From: Terriglobia bacterium
GTDB lineage: Bacteria; Acidobacteriota; Terriglobia; Bryobacterales; Bryobacteraceae
Assembly (NCBI GenBank): GCA_021325175.1
Contig: JAJPHS010000077.1
Coordinates: 1-56,234 of the forward strand
Reading direction: 5' to 3'
Length of the DNA: 56,234 nt
Part shown: positions 25,501 through 33,879 of the stretch, in pieces
Layout: every line of letters begins with the position of its first letter
Numbering within the stretch: position 1 is the stretch's first letter
Program-made: the position numbers and the translations under genes
Notes under the pieces: generated by a model
Told to the model about the DNA's origin: nothing
The model's input: only the letters and a program-made list of their open reading frames with translations
Database searches by the model: none

Positions 25501-26083
25501 AGCCGTCCAGCAGCAGCTCGCTGGTCTGCGACGGCATCCCGCCGATGCTCCAGGCGGCCGCGCCGGCATTATCGAAGGGATGCACCAGGGTCGGCTGCGC
25601 CGTCGCGATCACGCCGATCGACAGTTGCGCCAGCATCATCGGCGTGCGCCCGTTCAGCGGAAAATCCTCCACCTGCGCCGTGGTGATCGCCTGGCCCACC
25701 GATGCATTCTCGGTATTGGCCAGCGGCGCGGATTCCGCCACGTCGATCGACTGAGTCACATCGCCCAGCTCCATCCGGATATCGATCACCGGATGGTCCC
25801 CCGCGCCGATATGAAGGCCCTTGCGCTCGTATCGCTTGAACCCGGATGCCTGCGCGGTGATGTCGTAGGTTCCCGGCGCAAGAAACGGGATGGTATAAGC
25901 GCCCGCGCTATCGGAAATGGTTTGCGATTTGCTTCCGGTCGCGGTTTCCGTCGCGGTGATGGTGGCGTTGGGGACCGCGCCGCCGGCCGGATCGGCCACC
26001 GATCCGCTGATGGCGCCACGAAACTCCTGCCCCCGGGCCGCGCCCAGCAAGAAAACAACAACAGCGACAAGGCTGCGTTTCAT
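22550..26083 (-). CDS. TonB-dependent-receptor-like outer membrane protein with carboxypeptidase-regulatory domain
   Basis: 1,177 residues. A signal peptide (MKRSLVAVVVFLLGAARGQ) leads into a carboxypeptidase-regulatory/CnaB-like domain (~20-110: GAISGSVADPAGGAVPNATI, DSAGAYTIPFLAPGTY). A plug-like region (~120-230) and a long barrel follow, ending in the aromatic terminus QIQLGARLVW. This is the very expanded acidobacterial family of TonB-receptor-like proteins thought to import plant or other polymers in fragments. It is divergent from the uronate isomerase/GH28 operon across 179 bp, which suggests an oligogalacturonide or related substrate. That is inference from position only. No SusD-like partner is present. 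Confidence 0.9.
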   Translation of the reverse strand: MKRSLVAVVVFLLGAARGQEFRGAISGSVADPAGGAVPNATITATETATGSKSQTISDSAGAYTIPFLAPGTYDITAQASGFKRYERKGLHIGAGDHPVIDIRMELGDVTQSIDVAESAPLANTENASVGQAITTAQVEDFPLNGRTPMMLAQLSIGVIATAQPTLVHPFDNAGAAAWSIGGMPSQTSELLLDGSPDATWDNRLAYSPPQDAVQEVRVKAFDNDAAYGHTGAGTANQILKTGTNAFHGSMYEFTQASRLDAVNFFTNRSGAAVPVTHFNQYGLTAGGPVLLPKIFNGRNRLFWFFAFEKLNDAQPNNSTLGNSTSNYTTVPTDAERKGDFSALNYTLYNPFSAVLNGSTVTRQPFPNNMIPANLLNPVAIAYLKYYPEPNTTPLGANGFENYVSGFLSTDAYDNELGRVDYNMTDRSRLFFDIRHNNRVQAKNNYFNNIATGTDLARENWGATLDEVYTITPTAIADVRANFTRMNEVHYEPSQGFDPSQLGFPSYIAAASEYAVMPFIQFGSCGSQTSFQCLGDNSASKDPSQSYQLFGDVAKSVGTHMLKFGVDLRQYRLNTYITGNSAGSYTFGNGWVRQASNSSSTTVVGQDFASFLMGLPTAGQIDLNSYGSYSSYYYAGFVQDDWRISRTLTLNLGLRFDHDTPYAEKFGRTVDGFAFNQPSPIAAAAMAAYAKNPIPQIAPNDFAVNGGLTFPGASSGAPYQNTSHLFSPRVGFAWSPRPLHGATVFRGGFAMFVAPITVANLAINGVYSSNPIVDQEGFSQTTTMIVPSNFLSPSATLSNPFPGGIQRPVGSSQGLATFLGQTVSFFNPSMASPYAMRWNFGVEHTFGKDLLIEVMYEGNHAVHLPIAVTQANIIPRQFLSTLPVRDQNLINALTATVPNPFAGLEPGTSLNTSTTTAAQLLSKYPEFPAGEASGSTGVIEQNLTQGRSYFESLNARVEKRLSHGLSLIGAYIFSKLIEQDSWLNDTDPVPEKRISPFDHPEHFVVGATYMLPIGKGKLVNLQSRWMNMLLGGWNVNGIYTYQTGAPLLWTNGSSTNPGDYVYLGMPLTLNPRQVNGDAFNVSAFDTKSADQFQYHIRTFATAYSNLRQDGINNFDASLLKSFYFTEKAYFQLRLEAFNVLNHPAFSAPNTTVSSTSFGLITAQANLPRQIQLGARLVW

Positions 26084-26168
26084 AAAAATGCCCCTCCCAA
26101 TCGAATAGGTAAAATGTACACGCCAAATCGCTCCGGATCAAACCCGATTCTCTGAACGGCAACTTTAG

Positions 26169-26210
26169 AAAAACTAAATCCTGCTCAGCGCGTTTCGCTA
26201 AAAACTAAAT
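26169..26210. promoter_or_regulatory. Direct repeats in the shared upstream region of the pectin genes
   Basis: AAAAACTAAAT occurs at 26169-26179 and again at 26200-26210, exactly 31 bp apart (three helical turns), in the 179-bp gap between the divergent receptor and uronate isomerase genes. The second copy is embedded in GTTTCGCTAAAAAC, which has GTTT/AAAC symmetry. Same-face repeats in a bidirectional promoter region are typical of a transcription-factor operator. No regulator gene lies beside it. TTGACG at 26225-26230 could be a -35 for the plus-strand operon, but its -10 is poor. Confidence 0.4.
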
Positions 26211-26262
26211 TTAACGAACCTGTTTTGACGCGACCCCGGCCAATTGCGATAGATTCTTGAGC

Positions 26263-27525
26263 ATGGCCAGTCTTCTGACTCACGATCGCGCGGCCGCCTC
26301 CGGGATCGCTCTCCATGTCGAGCACGCGCTTCAATCCATCCCGTTCATCGATATTCACACCCACCTGTTCATGCCCGCCCTGGGACGGCTGGGGTTGTGG
26401 GGCATCGACGAGCTGATCACCTATCACTATCTCGAAGCCGAGCTCTTCCGCTCCTCCACGCTGACTCCGGAACAATATTTCGCGATGAGCAAACGCGAGA
26501 AGGCCGACGCGATCTGGCAAGCCTTGTTCGTGGACAATCCTCCGGTCTCGGAATCGACGCGCGGCGTCGTCGCCGTGCTCCAGGCCTTCGATCTGCCCAC
26601 CTCCTCGCCCGACCTGCGCGAGGCGCGTGCCTTCTTCGAATCGCGGCAGCTCGATTCGCACATCGATCACGTCCTGAAGCTCGCCGGGATCAGCGAAGTC
26701 GTGATGACCAACGATCCTCTGGACCCGGAAGAAGCTCCGCTGTGGGAGCGAGCCGGCGCGGATCGGCGCTTCCATCCCGTGCTGCGCCTGGACCGCATCC
26801 TGAACAAGTGGCCCGATCATTGGCGCGTTCTCGAATCGCAGGGCTATCGCGTGGATGCCGAGGCGTCCGGCGGCGCCATCGCCGAAACGCGCCGCTTCCT
26901 CGCCGATTGGTGCAAGCGGATGAAGCCGGTCTACATGGCCGTCTCCCTTCCCGATACGTTCCAGTTCCCGGAAAACTCGCTGCGCGGGCGGCTGCTCGCC
27001 GAGGCGGTTCTGCCCTCCTGCCGCGAATTCGATCTGCCGCTTTCGACCATGATCGGCCCGCGCTACCAGGTGAATCCCCGATTGAAGCTCGCCGGCGACG
27101 GCGTGGGCAAAGCCGATCTTCGCGCGGTGGAGCGTCTGGCGGCCGATTATCCCGACAATCGATATTTCATCAGCGTCCTCAGCCGCGAAAATCAGCACGA
27201 GCTGTGCGTCTACTCGCGCAAGTTCGCCAACCTCATGCCCTTCGGATGCTGGTGGTTCCTCAACAATCCGAGCATCGTCGAGGAGATCACGCGGGAGCGC
27301 ATTGAAATGATCGGGACCAGTTTCATCCCGCAGCATAGCGACGCACGCGTGCTCGAACAGGTGGTTTACAAATGGCGCAACACGCGCCGCACGCTCGCGC
27401 CGATCCTCACCAATTCGTATTCCCTGCTGGCCGAGGACGGCCGCGCCGTCACGCGCGCCGATATCGAACAGGACGTCAGGCGGATGTTCCGGACCAATTT
27501 CGAGCGCTGGATCCGCCGCGCATGA
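26263..27525 (+). CDS. Uronate (glucuronate/galacturonate) isomerase-like protein
   Basis: 420 residues of the metal-dependent amidohydrolase-superfamily uronate isomerase group. Seen: the metal HxH in FIDIHTHLFMP, and C-terminal motifs CVYSRKFANLMPFGCWWFLN, TSFIPQHSDARVLEQ and VYKWRNTRR. It should convert galacturonate to tagaturonate and/or glucuronate to fructuronate. It is shorter than E. coli UxaC (~470) and belongs to a divergent branch, so the exact substrate is inferred. The next gene encodes the epimerase that would use its product, with an ATGA overlap. The ATG at 26263 is preferred to a TTG at 26257. Confidence 0.82.
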   Translation: MASLLTHDRAAASGIALHVEHALQSIPFIDIHTHLFMPALGRLGLWGIDELITYHYLEAELFRSSTLTPEQYFAMSKREKADAIWQALFVDNPPVSESTRGVVAVLQAFDLPTSSPDLREARAFFESRQLDSHIDHVLKLAGISEVVMTNDPLDPEEAPLWERAGADRRFHPVLRLDRILNKWPDHWRVLESQGYRVDAEASGGAIAETRRFLADWCKRMKPVYMAVSLPDTFQFPENSLRGRLLAEAVLPSCREFDLPLSTMIGPRYQVNPRLKLAGDGVGKADLRAVERLAADYPDNRYFISVLSRENQHELCVYSRKFANLMPFGCWWFLNNPSIVEEITRERIEMIGTSFIPQHSDARVLEQVVYKWRNTRRTLAPILTNSYSLLAEDGRAVTRADIEQDVRRMFRTNFERWIRRA

Positions 27526-29237
27526 GCACGCCGGCCGCGATCCACCAGATCGCCGCGATCGAAGTGCAGCTCGCGCGCGGCGATGAAGCATTCCGCTCGG
27601 CGAAAATTCCTGGCGTATTTGTGCGATCGCTTACGCGCCGCGGCGGCGCCGTCTACGTCGCCACCGACGCCGGCCTGCTGCAAATCGGCGGATCGCCCGA
27701 TTTCGCGGCTCCGCTGTGGCGCCAAGGCGATCGTTATTTATACGCGTTCGGCCCGGCCGACCATGAGAATGTCCGGAAATTCGCCACGGAAATCGATCGC
27801 GCTTTTCTTCCCCGCCCGCAGCTCGATCAGCCCGCGATCGCCGCCGGCAATCGTCATCCGGAAATCAGCCTGCCGGCAGTCTTCGACGCTTTCGAATCGA
27901 TTCTCCAAACCACCGGCCGCAATCTCGCCTCGACGGTGCAGCTTTCCGCCACGCGCGAGATGGCCACCGATGAAGAGATCGCCGCGCGCGATGGATCGGA
28001 CCCCACCGCGCCCGGGCACACGCGGGTGAGCATCCGTCATCTTTATCATGCCGGATTATGGGCCGCGATTCGCGCTGGGTATCGCCACGGCTACAACGCC
28101 GAAGCCGATCATTTCATCGTCAGCGGCGCTGACGATCGCGCCATCGCCCGATCGGTCGATTGGGTGAAGGAGGCGATTCGCCAGGCGGCCGGCTACACCA
28201 AATTCACCACCGATACTTCGCGCGTCTTCGACCTGCGCGCCGATACGCGTCATCCGCGGCCCTATTCCGATGCGGAAATCGACCATCTCTTCGCCCGCCG
28301 CCTGACCGCGGAAGAGCGCGCCTGGGTGCAGGACGCGTTCGCGAAACCGTTCCTCTGCGACGATCGCCAATATCGCTTCACGCCCGCCGCGATTCGCCGC
28401 CTTGCCGTGAAATTCGGCCCCAGCCTGAAGCTGAACGAAGAGCTTTTCGACGCGATTTCCCGCGCGAAGAACGGAGAGCCGTTCGATTTCGAGCCGTCGC
28501 TCGACGAAGCCGAAACGCTGACCACCCCGCTCGAGTTGATCTTCTACATGCACTGGCTGCGCGAGCGCGGCCGCGCCGCGCAGCTCGTCCCGCCCAATCT
28601 CGGCTTCAAAAAACGCCAGGCCTATCCGGAAACCAAAGACGAGCTGGAGCGCTACACTTCACACAAAATGTGGCCGGAGCTTTCCTCGGTCGCCAACCCG
28701 CTCGCCGATTTGCAGTCGCGCGTCGCCGCGCTTGCCTCCGTGGCGCGCTTTTTTAACGGGACACTCAGCATTCATTCCGGCAGCGGCAAGCAGCCCGCCG
28801 TGCTGGCGAGCATCGGCGAAGCAACGCGCGGCCGCCTCAACTACAAGATTTCCGGCGAGCTGCAATTGCAATTATTCGATGTGCTCTCCGAGCAACCGAA
28901 AGGCTCGCCGGAACGCGCTCTGTTCGAGAGCATGGTGGCCGCCTGCGAAAAATTCGCGGCGCGGAACGCCTTCGGCGAAGAAAGCGCACTCGCCGCGCGG
29001 TATCATTCCACGCACGGCGCTTCGCTCGGCGACGCCTCGCGCGGGCGCGTCGATGGAAACCTGTTTCTGGTATTCTGGCTCGGCAACATGGTCGGCTGCC
29101 GCGATGAGGATGGCGTTTTCTTCAAAGACAAGCTCGACCATCTGCCGCCCGCAATCGTCGAGGAAACCCGCCGCCGCAACGCCGCCTATGTCCGCTGGCT
29201 CGCCACCAATCTCTTTGGAGCGCTTCGGAATCCATGA
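27522..29237 (+). CDS. UxaE-like tagaturonate epimerase
   Basis: 571 residues. The central part resembles the UxaE tagaturonate 3-epimerase family: EADHF (~185), AGYTKFTTDTSRVFD, then LSIHSGSGKQ and NYKISGELQLQLFDVL. UxaE turns tagaturonate into fructuronate, which lets galacturonate enter the glucuronate branch. It is longer than typical UxaE (~480-500), with an extra N-terminal domain of ~90 residues that I do not recognise. The ATGA overlaps with both neighbours put it in the middle of a three-gene pectin operon. The assignment rests on motif recognition and context, without an alignment. Confidence 0.72.
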   Translation: MSTPAAIHQIAAIEVQLARGDEAFRSAKIPGVFVRSLTRRGGAVYVATDAGLLQIGGSPDFAAPLWRQGDRYLYAFGPADHENVRKFATEIDRAFLPRPQLDQPAIAAGNRHPEISLPAVFDAFESILQTTGRNLASTVQLSATREMATDEEIAARDGSDPTAPGHTRVSIRHLYHAGLWAAIRAGYRHGYNAEADHFIVSGADDRAIARSVDWVKEAIRQAAGYTKFTTDTSRVFDLRADTRHPRPYSDAEIDHLFARRLTAEERAWVQDAFAKPFLCDDRQYRFTPAAIRRLAVKFGPSLKLNEELFDAISRAKNGEPFDFEPSLDEAETLTTPLELIFYMHWLRERGRAAQLVPPNLGFKKRQAYPETKDELERYTSHKMWPELSSVANPLADLQSRVAALASVARFFNGTLSIHSGSGKQPAVLASIGEATRGRLNYKISGELQLQLFDVLSEQPKGSPERALFESMVAACEKFAARNAFGEESALAARYHSTHGASLGDASRGRVDGNLFLVFWLGNMVGCRDEDGVFFKDKLDHLPPAIVEETRRRNAAYVRWLATNLFGALRNP

Positions 29238-30556
29238 CCCGCCGAACTTTTCTCGCCGCCTCCAGCGCCATCATGCTTCCGGCCGCCGATCCGGAATCGG
29301 AGATTCGCGCGCGCATCAAGCCTCCCGTATTTCCCGCGCGGGATTTCGACATCACGCGTTACGGCGCGCGCGGCGACGGCCGCACGCTGGCTTCCGCAAG
29401 CATCGCACAAGCCATCAACGCCTGCGCCGGCGCGGGCGGAGGGCGCGTCGTCGTCCCGCCCGGCGATTTCCTCACCGGCGCGATTCATCTGAAATCCCGC
29501 GTCGCCCTGCATCTGGAAAGCGGCGCGACGCTGCGCTTCTCCCGCGATCCCAAACATTATCTGCCCGTCGTGTTTTCGCGCTGGGAAGGCACGGAGTGCA
29601 TGAACTACTCGCCTTTCATCTACGCGCTGGACCAGACCGGCATCGCCATCACCGGCGCCGGCACGCTCGACGGTCAGGCCGATGGCGAACACTGGTGGGA
29701 TTGGCGGGATCGCGCGCGCTCCACCGACCGGCCCGCGCTTCAAAAAACGGGCGAGGCCGGAACGCCGGTAAAAGACCGCATCTTCGGCGAGGGCCACTAT
29801 CTTCGCCCGCAGTTCATCCAGCCCTATCGCTGCCAGGACGTTCTCATCGAAAGCGTCACCATTCGCAATTCGCCGATGTGGGAAATTCATCCGGTGCTGT
29901 GCCGCAACGTTACCGTGCGCGGCGTGAAAATCGACAGCCATGGTCCCAACAACGACGGCTGCGATCCGGAATCGTGCGCCGATGTTCTGATCGAGCGCTG
30001 CGTTTTTTCGACCGGCGACGATTGCATCGCCATCAAATCCGGCCGCAACGCCGATGGCCGCCGCCTCAACGTGCCTTGTGAAAACCTTATCGTCGCCGAT
30101 TGCCGGATGGAGGATGGCCATGGCGGCGTGAGCATCGGCAGCGAAATTTCCGGAGGCGTCCGCAATGTATTCGTCCGCAACTGCCGGATGAGCAGCCCGC
30201 GCCTGGAACGCGCGCTGCGGCTGAAAACGAACTCCTACCGCGGCGGCTTCATCGAAAATATCGTTTTCCGCGGCGTGGAAATCGGCGAAGTCGCCTCGGA
30301 CGCGATTCAGATCGATTTTTTCTATGAAGAAGGCGAAGGCGGGCCCTTCCGTCCGGTAGCGCGCAATATCGAAGTTCGCGATGTCACCTGCGGCCGCGCC
30401 AATGACGCGTTAAATCTGCGCGGCTACGCGAGCTCGCCCATCCGCGATGTGCGCGTGATCGATTGCAAGTTCGAAAACGTGAAAAAGCCGAACGTGATCG
30501 AGCACGTCGAAGGTCTGGAACTGCGCGACGTTCTCATCAACGGAAAACCGGCGTAG
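29234..30556 (+). CDS. Tat-exported glycoside hydrolase family 28 (polygalacturonase)
   Basis: 440 residues. A Tat-like leader (MTRRTFLAASSAIMLPAA) is followed by a right-handed parallel beta-helix. All four GH28 active-site motifs are present: NNDGCDPE (NxD), STGDDCIAIKSG (DD), EDGHGGVSIGSE (GHG) and RALRLKTN (R-x-K). The catalytic aspartates are therefore intact. It should hydrolyse alpha-1,4-galacturonan, either exo or endo, outside the cytoplasm, giving galacturonate for the two enzymes encoded upstream. The start overlaps the upstream gene's stop (ATGA). Only 14 bp separate its stop from the convergent pseudopilin gene. Confidence 0.93.
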   Translation: MTRRTFLAASSAIMLPAADPESEIRARIKPPVFPARDFDITRYGARGDGRTLASASIAQAINACAGAGGGRVVVPPGDFLTGAIHLKSRVALHLESGATLRFSRDPKHYLPVVFSRWEGTECMNYSPFIYALDQTGIAITGAGTLDGQADGEHWWDWRDRARSTDRPALQKTGEAGTPVKDRIFGEGHYLRPQFIQPYRCQDVLIESVTIRNSPMWEIHPVLCRNVTVRGVKIDSHGPNNDGCDPESCADVLIERCVFSTGDDCIAIKSGRNADGRRLNVPCENLIVADCRMEDGHGGVSIGSEISGGVRNVFVRNCRMSSPRLERALRLKTNSYRGGFIENIVFRGVEIGEVASDAIQIDFFYEEGEGGPFRPVARNIEVRDVTCGRANDALNLRGYASSPIRDVRVIDCKFENVKKPNVIEHVEGLELRDVLINGKPA

Positions 30557-30570
30557 CGCGCCCGCCGCAA

Positions 30571-31014
30571 TCACCAATCCGAATACATGGACCCGTCCAG
30601 GCTCTTCTGGTCGGACCCGCTGTGCACATCCCAAATGCCCGGATCGGTCTGATCCACCGCGGTCAGCGCGTCTTCAGTCACGATTTTCCAGGTATTATTG
30701 CTGCCGGTGATGGGATCATACGGGATCTCGCGCAGGTAGCCTTGATCCACCAGATCCTGAAGCGTCTGCGGCGCCTTCTTTTTATCGAAGGTGTACTCGT
30801 CGATCACCGTGCGCAGCGTGAACAGATTGTTCTTGAGGATGCTCTCCTTGCTGCGAATGAGCGATTTTTGATACAGCGGCACCGCGATCGAAACCAGAAT
30901 GGAGATGATCGCCATCACGATCATCAACTCAATCAGCGTGTAGCCGCGGCCGGAACGCCTTACGCGCAACCCCGGCGTCTGACGCCAGTTACCACTGTGA
31001 ATAGGGGGTTCCAT
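30571..31014 (-). CDS. Type II secretion-type major pseudopilin (GspG-like)
   Basis: 147 residues. A 24-residue leader ends in the prepilin-peptidase site RSGRG|YTLIELMIVMAIISI, with Glu at +5 and a hydrophobic assembly helix. The C-terminal domain ends GSMYSDW, the GspG-type ending. It should assemble into the secretion pseudopilus in the inner membrane. The start region overlaps the upstream pseudopilin gene by 26 bp. A TTG at 30969 would give a shorter, more typical leader. No prepilin peptidase, GspE or GspF is in this window. Confidence 0.86.
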   Translation of the reverse strand: MEPPIHSGNWRQTPGLRVRRSGRGYTLIELMIVMAIISILVSIAVPLYQKSLIRSKESILKNNLFTLRTVIDEYTFDKKKAPQTLQDLVDQGYLREIPYDPITGSNNTWKIVTEDALTAVDQTDPGIWDVHSGSDQKSLDGSMYSDW

Positions 31015-31450
31015 CGCGCGCTTTCTCCAAACTCTTTGTGTATACGTCGAAGACGTTCTGCCCGCCCCAGCTTTGCGAATCGGGATCGTCCTGAGTGCTG
31101 TGCAATCCCCATTCCTTGCTGTTGGTCATCGGATCGGTGGGAATGCGCCGCAGAAATTTGATCTTCTTTCCTTCGGCCGATTGCAGCAGCTTCACGCCGT
31201 CCACCAGTTGCTGGAGCGACTCCGGATAGCCGTCGGTTCCCAGCTTCACTTCGATTTTGCCCTGCGTGGCCGCGTCTTTATAAGCGTCGATCGCGTCGCG
31301 CATCTGCTTCAGCGCGTAGCGCAGCTCGCGCTCCTTCTCGATGCGCACGCGATACCGAGCCAGCGGCACCGCCATCGTCGTCAGCAGAGAAAGGATCGTG
31401 AAGGCGACGATCAGTTCCACCAACGTCAATCCCCGCTCACCGCGTTTCAT
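30989..31450 (-). CDS. Type II secretion-type pseudopilin
   Basis: 153 residues. The very short leader MKRGERG|LTLVELIVAFTILSLL has the prepilin-peptidase Gly and Glu+5. A helical stem and a globular domain follow, ending GTPYSQW, as in GspG-like pseudopilins. It is paralogous in layout to the downstream pseudopilin and only 10 bp after the secretin gene, so the three form one transcription unit. Which of the two is the major subunit cannot be told from sequence. Confidence 0.86.
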   Translation of the reverse strand: MKRGERGLTLVELIVAFTILSLLTTMAVPLARYRVRIEKERELRYALKQMRDAIDAYKDAATQGKIEVKLGTDGYPESLQQLVDGVKLLQSAEGKKIKFLRRIPTDPMTNSKEWGLHSTQDDPDSQSWGGQNVFDVYTKSLEKARDGTPYSQW

Positions 31451-31460
31451 AGCCCTACCT

Positions 31461-33809
31461 TCACTGTACCGTCACGGTAAGCGAGCCGAGGTTCGCCGGA
31501 ATTACGCCGCCCTTGGAATCCTTGAGCGTCGAGGAATCCAGCGTCACCGTGGTCGGACCTTTCGCCACCCCGACAAAGCTTAGCGTCGCCACCACGCCCG
31601 GTCCGTTTACGGCGGCCGATCCGGGCGGCCGCGCGATGATGATGGTCCCTTCGCCCGTGTCGTTGCGAATATCCTTGGTGGCCGACGGCGTCACGCCGCC
31701 TTGCGCCAGCAGCGCTCCCGGCGCCATATCGTTTAAGCGCAGATGCGCCGGATCGTACTTCACGCGGATCGGCGCGGCCGAGAGGATATCGCTCGCATCA
31801 TTGACCTGAACCGTGACCGTAAGCGGGCTTCCTTGCGCTACGCTCACCGCGGAAGGAACAAACTCGATGCGCGGTCCGGACAGTTGCGCTCCCGCTTTGG
31901 CCGGCTCCGGCGCGGGCGCCGCCGGGGCAGGCTCTGGCGCCGGAGCATAGTACAGCTTCACGTTCTGATCGTTGCCGGCGTAAATGCCGCGGTAGTTTTC
32001 CGTCGTGTAATTCGGCGTGCGCACGATGTGCGGGATGATGGCGATCAGCAGGTCGCTTGATTCCTTATCGGTGTTGGTCGAGCCGCCGAGGATGCCGCCC
32101 AGCACCGGGATGCTGGTGATTCCCGGAATGCCGCTGAGCGAGCGCGAATCGGAGGTTTGCGTCACTCCTCCTAAAATGCTGACTTCGCCATTGCGCAGCC
32201 GCAGGTCGGCGGTGTTCTTATTTTGCGCGATCACCGGCTGGGAAATGCCCCCGATGTTGTTGTAGGAAGCCACACTTGAAACGTTCACTTCGACGTGCAT
32301 CGTCACTTCATCGCTGGAATGAACCGTGGGCTGGATCGTCAGTTCCACACCCGTATCGATGTAGTTGAACTGCGTGGAAACCAGCGGGCTCACCCCCACC
32401 GTGCCCACCCCCGGCTGATAACTGCCGGTCGCGTAGGGAATGCGCTGGCCCACCTTCAAATCGGCTTTCATGCCGTCGGACATGCGAACGGTCGGCGAGT
32501 CCAGCACCCGGGTCTTGCTGTCGGTGAGCATCAGGTTGAGCAGCGCGCCGGGAAGCGAGGTCGCCCAGTCCCCGGTGCTCAGGTGACTGAGTTGATTCAG
32601 CGCCACGAAGCTGCCGGGCGCGCCGCTGGAGCCCGTAGTGGTAGTTCCCGTAGGTGTTGTCGTCGTACTCGTGCCAGTTCCAGTTCCGGTTCCGGTTCCC
32701 GTCGTGCCGGTGGTGGTTGTCACCGGATTGGTCGGCGCGAAGACCAGCGGAAGACTAAGCCCGCCGGCGCCGCTGGCATTCACCAGGCTCGCTCCCAGCG
32801 CTTTGGTGCGCGAACTGCTCGCCGACATCACAATCACGTCCACCACCACTTCCGCCTTCGGCTTGTCCAGATCGTGGACCAGTTTTTCCGCCAGCGCCAC
32901 CGCATCCACCGGCCCGCGCACGATCATCGCCTTCTGCGCGTTGTAGGTAAACACCCGGCGGATATCGGCCACGGTGCGGATCGCGGTGGCGATTTCCTGA
33001 AATTCCTGCGGGCTGGTCGCATTGGTGATATAGAACGTCTTCACCACTTCATCGTCGTAATCGCGATGCTTGGTTGGATTGTCCTCGGTGACGAAAATCG
33101 CCGTCGAGGAGATCGGTTTCCAGAACGTGTGCGTCAGCACGGCGAGATAATTGAAGGCCTCCTCCGGAGTCACCGCGGGCAGCTCCGCGTTGAAGCCCCG
33201 CGCCGGAGCCGTGTACTGCGAATCGAACAGCACATTCACGCCCGCCAGCTTTCCCACCGTTTCATACAGAACCTTCGGCGGTTGATTGTTCATCTTCAGC
33301 GGGCCGATGGTCCGCAGCACCGGCTTCAACTCCGGCGGGCCTTGAATCGAATCGATGCGCTGCTCGTTTTCGCGCCGCATTTTTTCAACCGGCGTAAGCG
33401 CCCGCTCCGCCGCCGATTCGCCCGGCTTCGCGCTTTCGATCATCACCTGCGTGCGCTTGATCTCTTCCACCGCGATCGAGGACGAAGGATCGGCAATCAG
33501 CGCCCTCTGAAATTCGCCCAGCGCATCCTCAAGCTTGCCCTGCTGGCGCAGCTTCAGCCCGTTGTTGACGTGCATCGCGCCGGATTGAAACCGCGCCCGC
33601 CGCATCGCCATCGTGTACTGCGGATCGTTGGGCTTTAAATCAAGCGCCTGAAGGTAATCGTCCAGCGCCCGATCCCAGTCCTGCTTCGCCTCCGCCGCCT
33701 GGCCCAGGGCAAATAATTTATCCGCCTTGCTTTTGGCTTCAAGCGTTCCGGCCAGGATAAAAACGACGGTCACGGCCGCCGCGATGACACGTAAGTAGTT
33801 CTGCTTCAT
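31461..33809 (-). CDS. Secretin (GspD/PilQ type) with TPR and cohesin-like domains
   Basis: 782 residues from ATG 33809, which places the signal peptide ([20 protein letters not shown]) first. TPR-like repeats follow (~30-105), then secretin N-domains (~175-330), a Thr/Gly low-complexity stretch (~355-395) and the secretin core (~415-590) with [32 protein letters not shown] and [12 protein letters not shown] Pro/Ala linker and a C-terminal cohesin-like beta-sandwich (~645-782; [35 protein letters not shown]) complete it. It forms the outer-membrane pore. The TPR and cohesin additions are not in classical GspD. The pseudopilin genes follow directly. Confidence 0.9.
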   Translation of the reverse strand: MKQNYLRVIAAAVTVVFILAGTLEAKSKADKLFALGQAAEAKQDWDRALDDYLQALDLKPNDPQYTMAMRRARFQSGAMHVNNGLKLRQQGKLEDALGEFQRALIADPSSSIAVEEIKRTQVMIESAKPGESAAERALTPVEKMRRENEQRIDSIQGPPELKPVLRTIGPLKMNNQPPKVLYETVGKLAGVNVLFDSQYTAPARGFNAELPAVTPEEAFNYLAVLTHTFWKPISSTAIFVTEDNPTKHRDYDDEVVKTFYITNATSPQEFQEIATAIRTVADIRRVFTYNAQKAMIVRGPVDAVALAEKLVHDLDKPKAEVVVDVIVMSASSSRTKALGASLVNASGAGGLSLPLVFAPTNPVTTTTGTTGTGTGTGTGTSTTTTPTGTTTTGSSGAPGSFVALNQLSHLSTGDWATSLPGALLNLMLTDSKTRVLDSPTVRMSDGMKADLKVGQRIPYATGSYQPGVGTVGVSPLVSTQFNYIDTGVELTIQPTVHSSDEVTMHVEVNVSSVASYNNIGGISQPVIAQNKNTADLRLRNGEVSILGGVTQTSDSRSLSGIPGITSIPVLGGILGGSTNTDKESSDLLIAIIPHIVRTPNYTTENYRGIYAGNDQNVKLYYAPAPEPAPAAPAPEPAKAGAQLSGPRIEFVPSAVSVAQGSPLTVTVQVNDASDILSAAPIRVKYDPAHLRLNDMAPGALLAQGGVTPSATKDIRNDTGEGTIIIARPPGSAAVNGPGVVATLSFVGVAKGPTTVTLDSSTLKDSKGGVIPANLGSLTVTVQ
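32675..32698. repeat. Tandem hexanucleotide repeat in the secretin linker
   Basis: Four adjacent 6-bp units, CAGTTC, CAGTTC, CGGTTC and CGGTTC, lie within the secretin gene and encode alternating Gly-Thr residues of the low-complexity stretch. Because the unit is a multiple of three, slippage would change linker length by two residues without breaking the frame. Confidence 0.7.
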
Positions 33810-33879
33810 CAGGTTACAAAATCGTGATAAACTGAGGCGAAAGACTTCCGAAAATATTGACGCGGTTTGGGTTCCGGGC

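Noticed and set aside
26185..27591. Minus-strand open frame of 468 codons
   Set aside because: It is antisense to the uronate isomerase-like gene, which has clear family motifs and ATGA coupling to its neighbour.
32295..33638. Plus-strand open frame of 447 codons
   Set aside because: It is antisense to the secretin gene, with Arg/His-rich composition.
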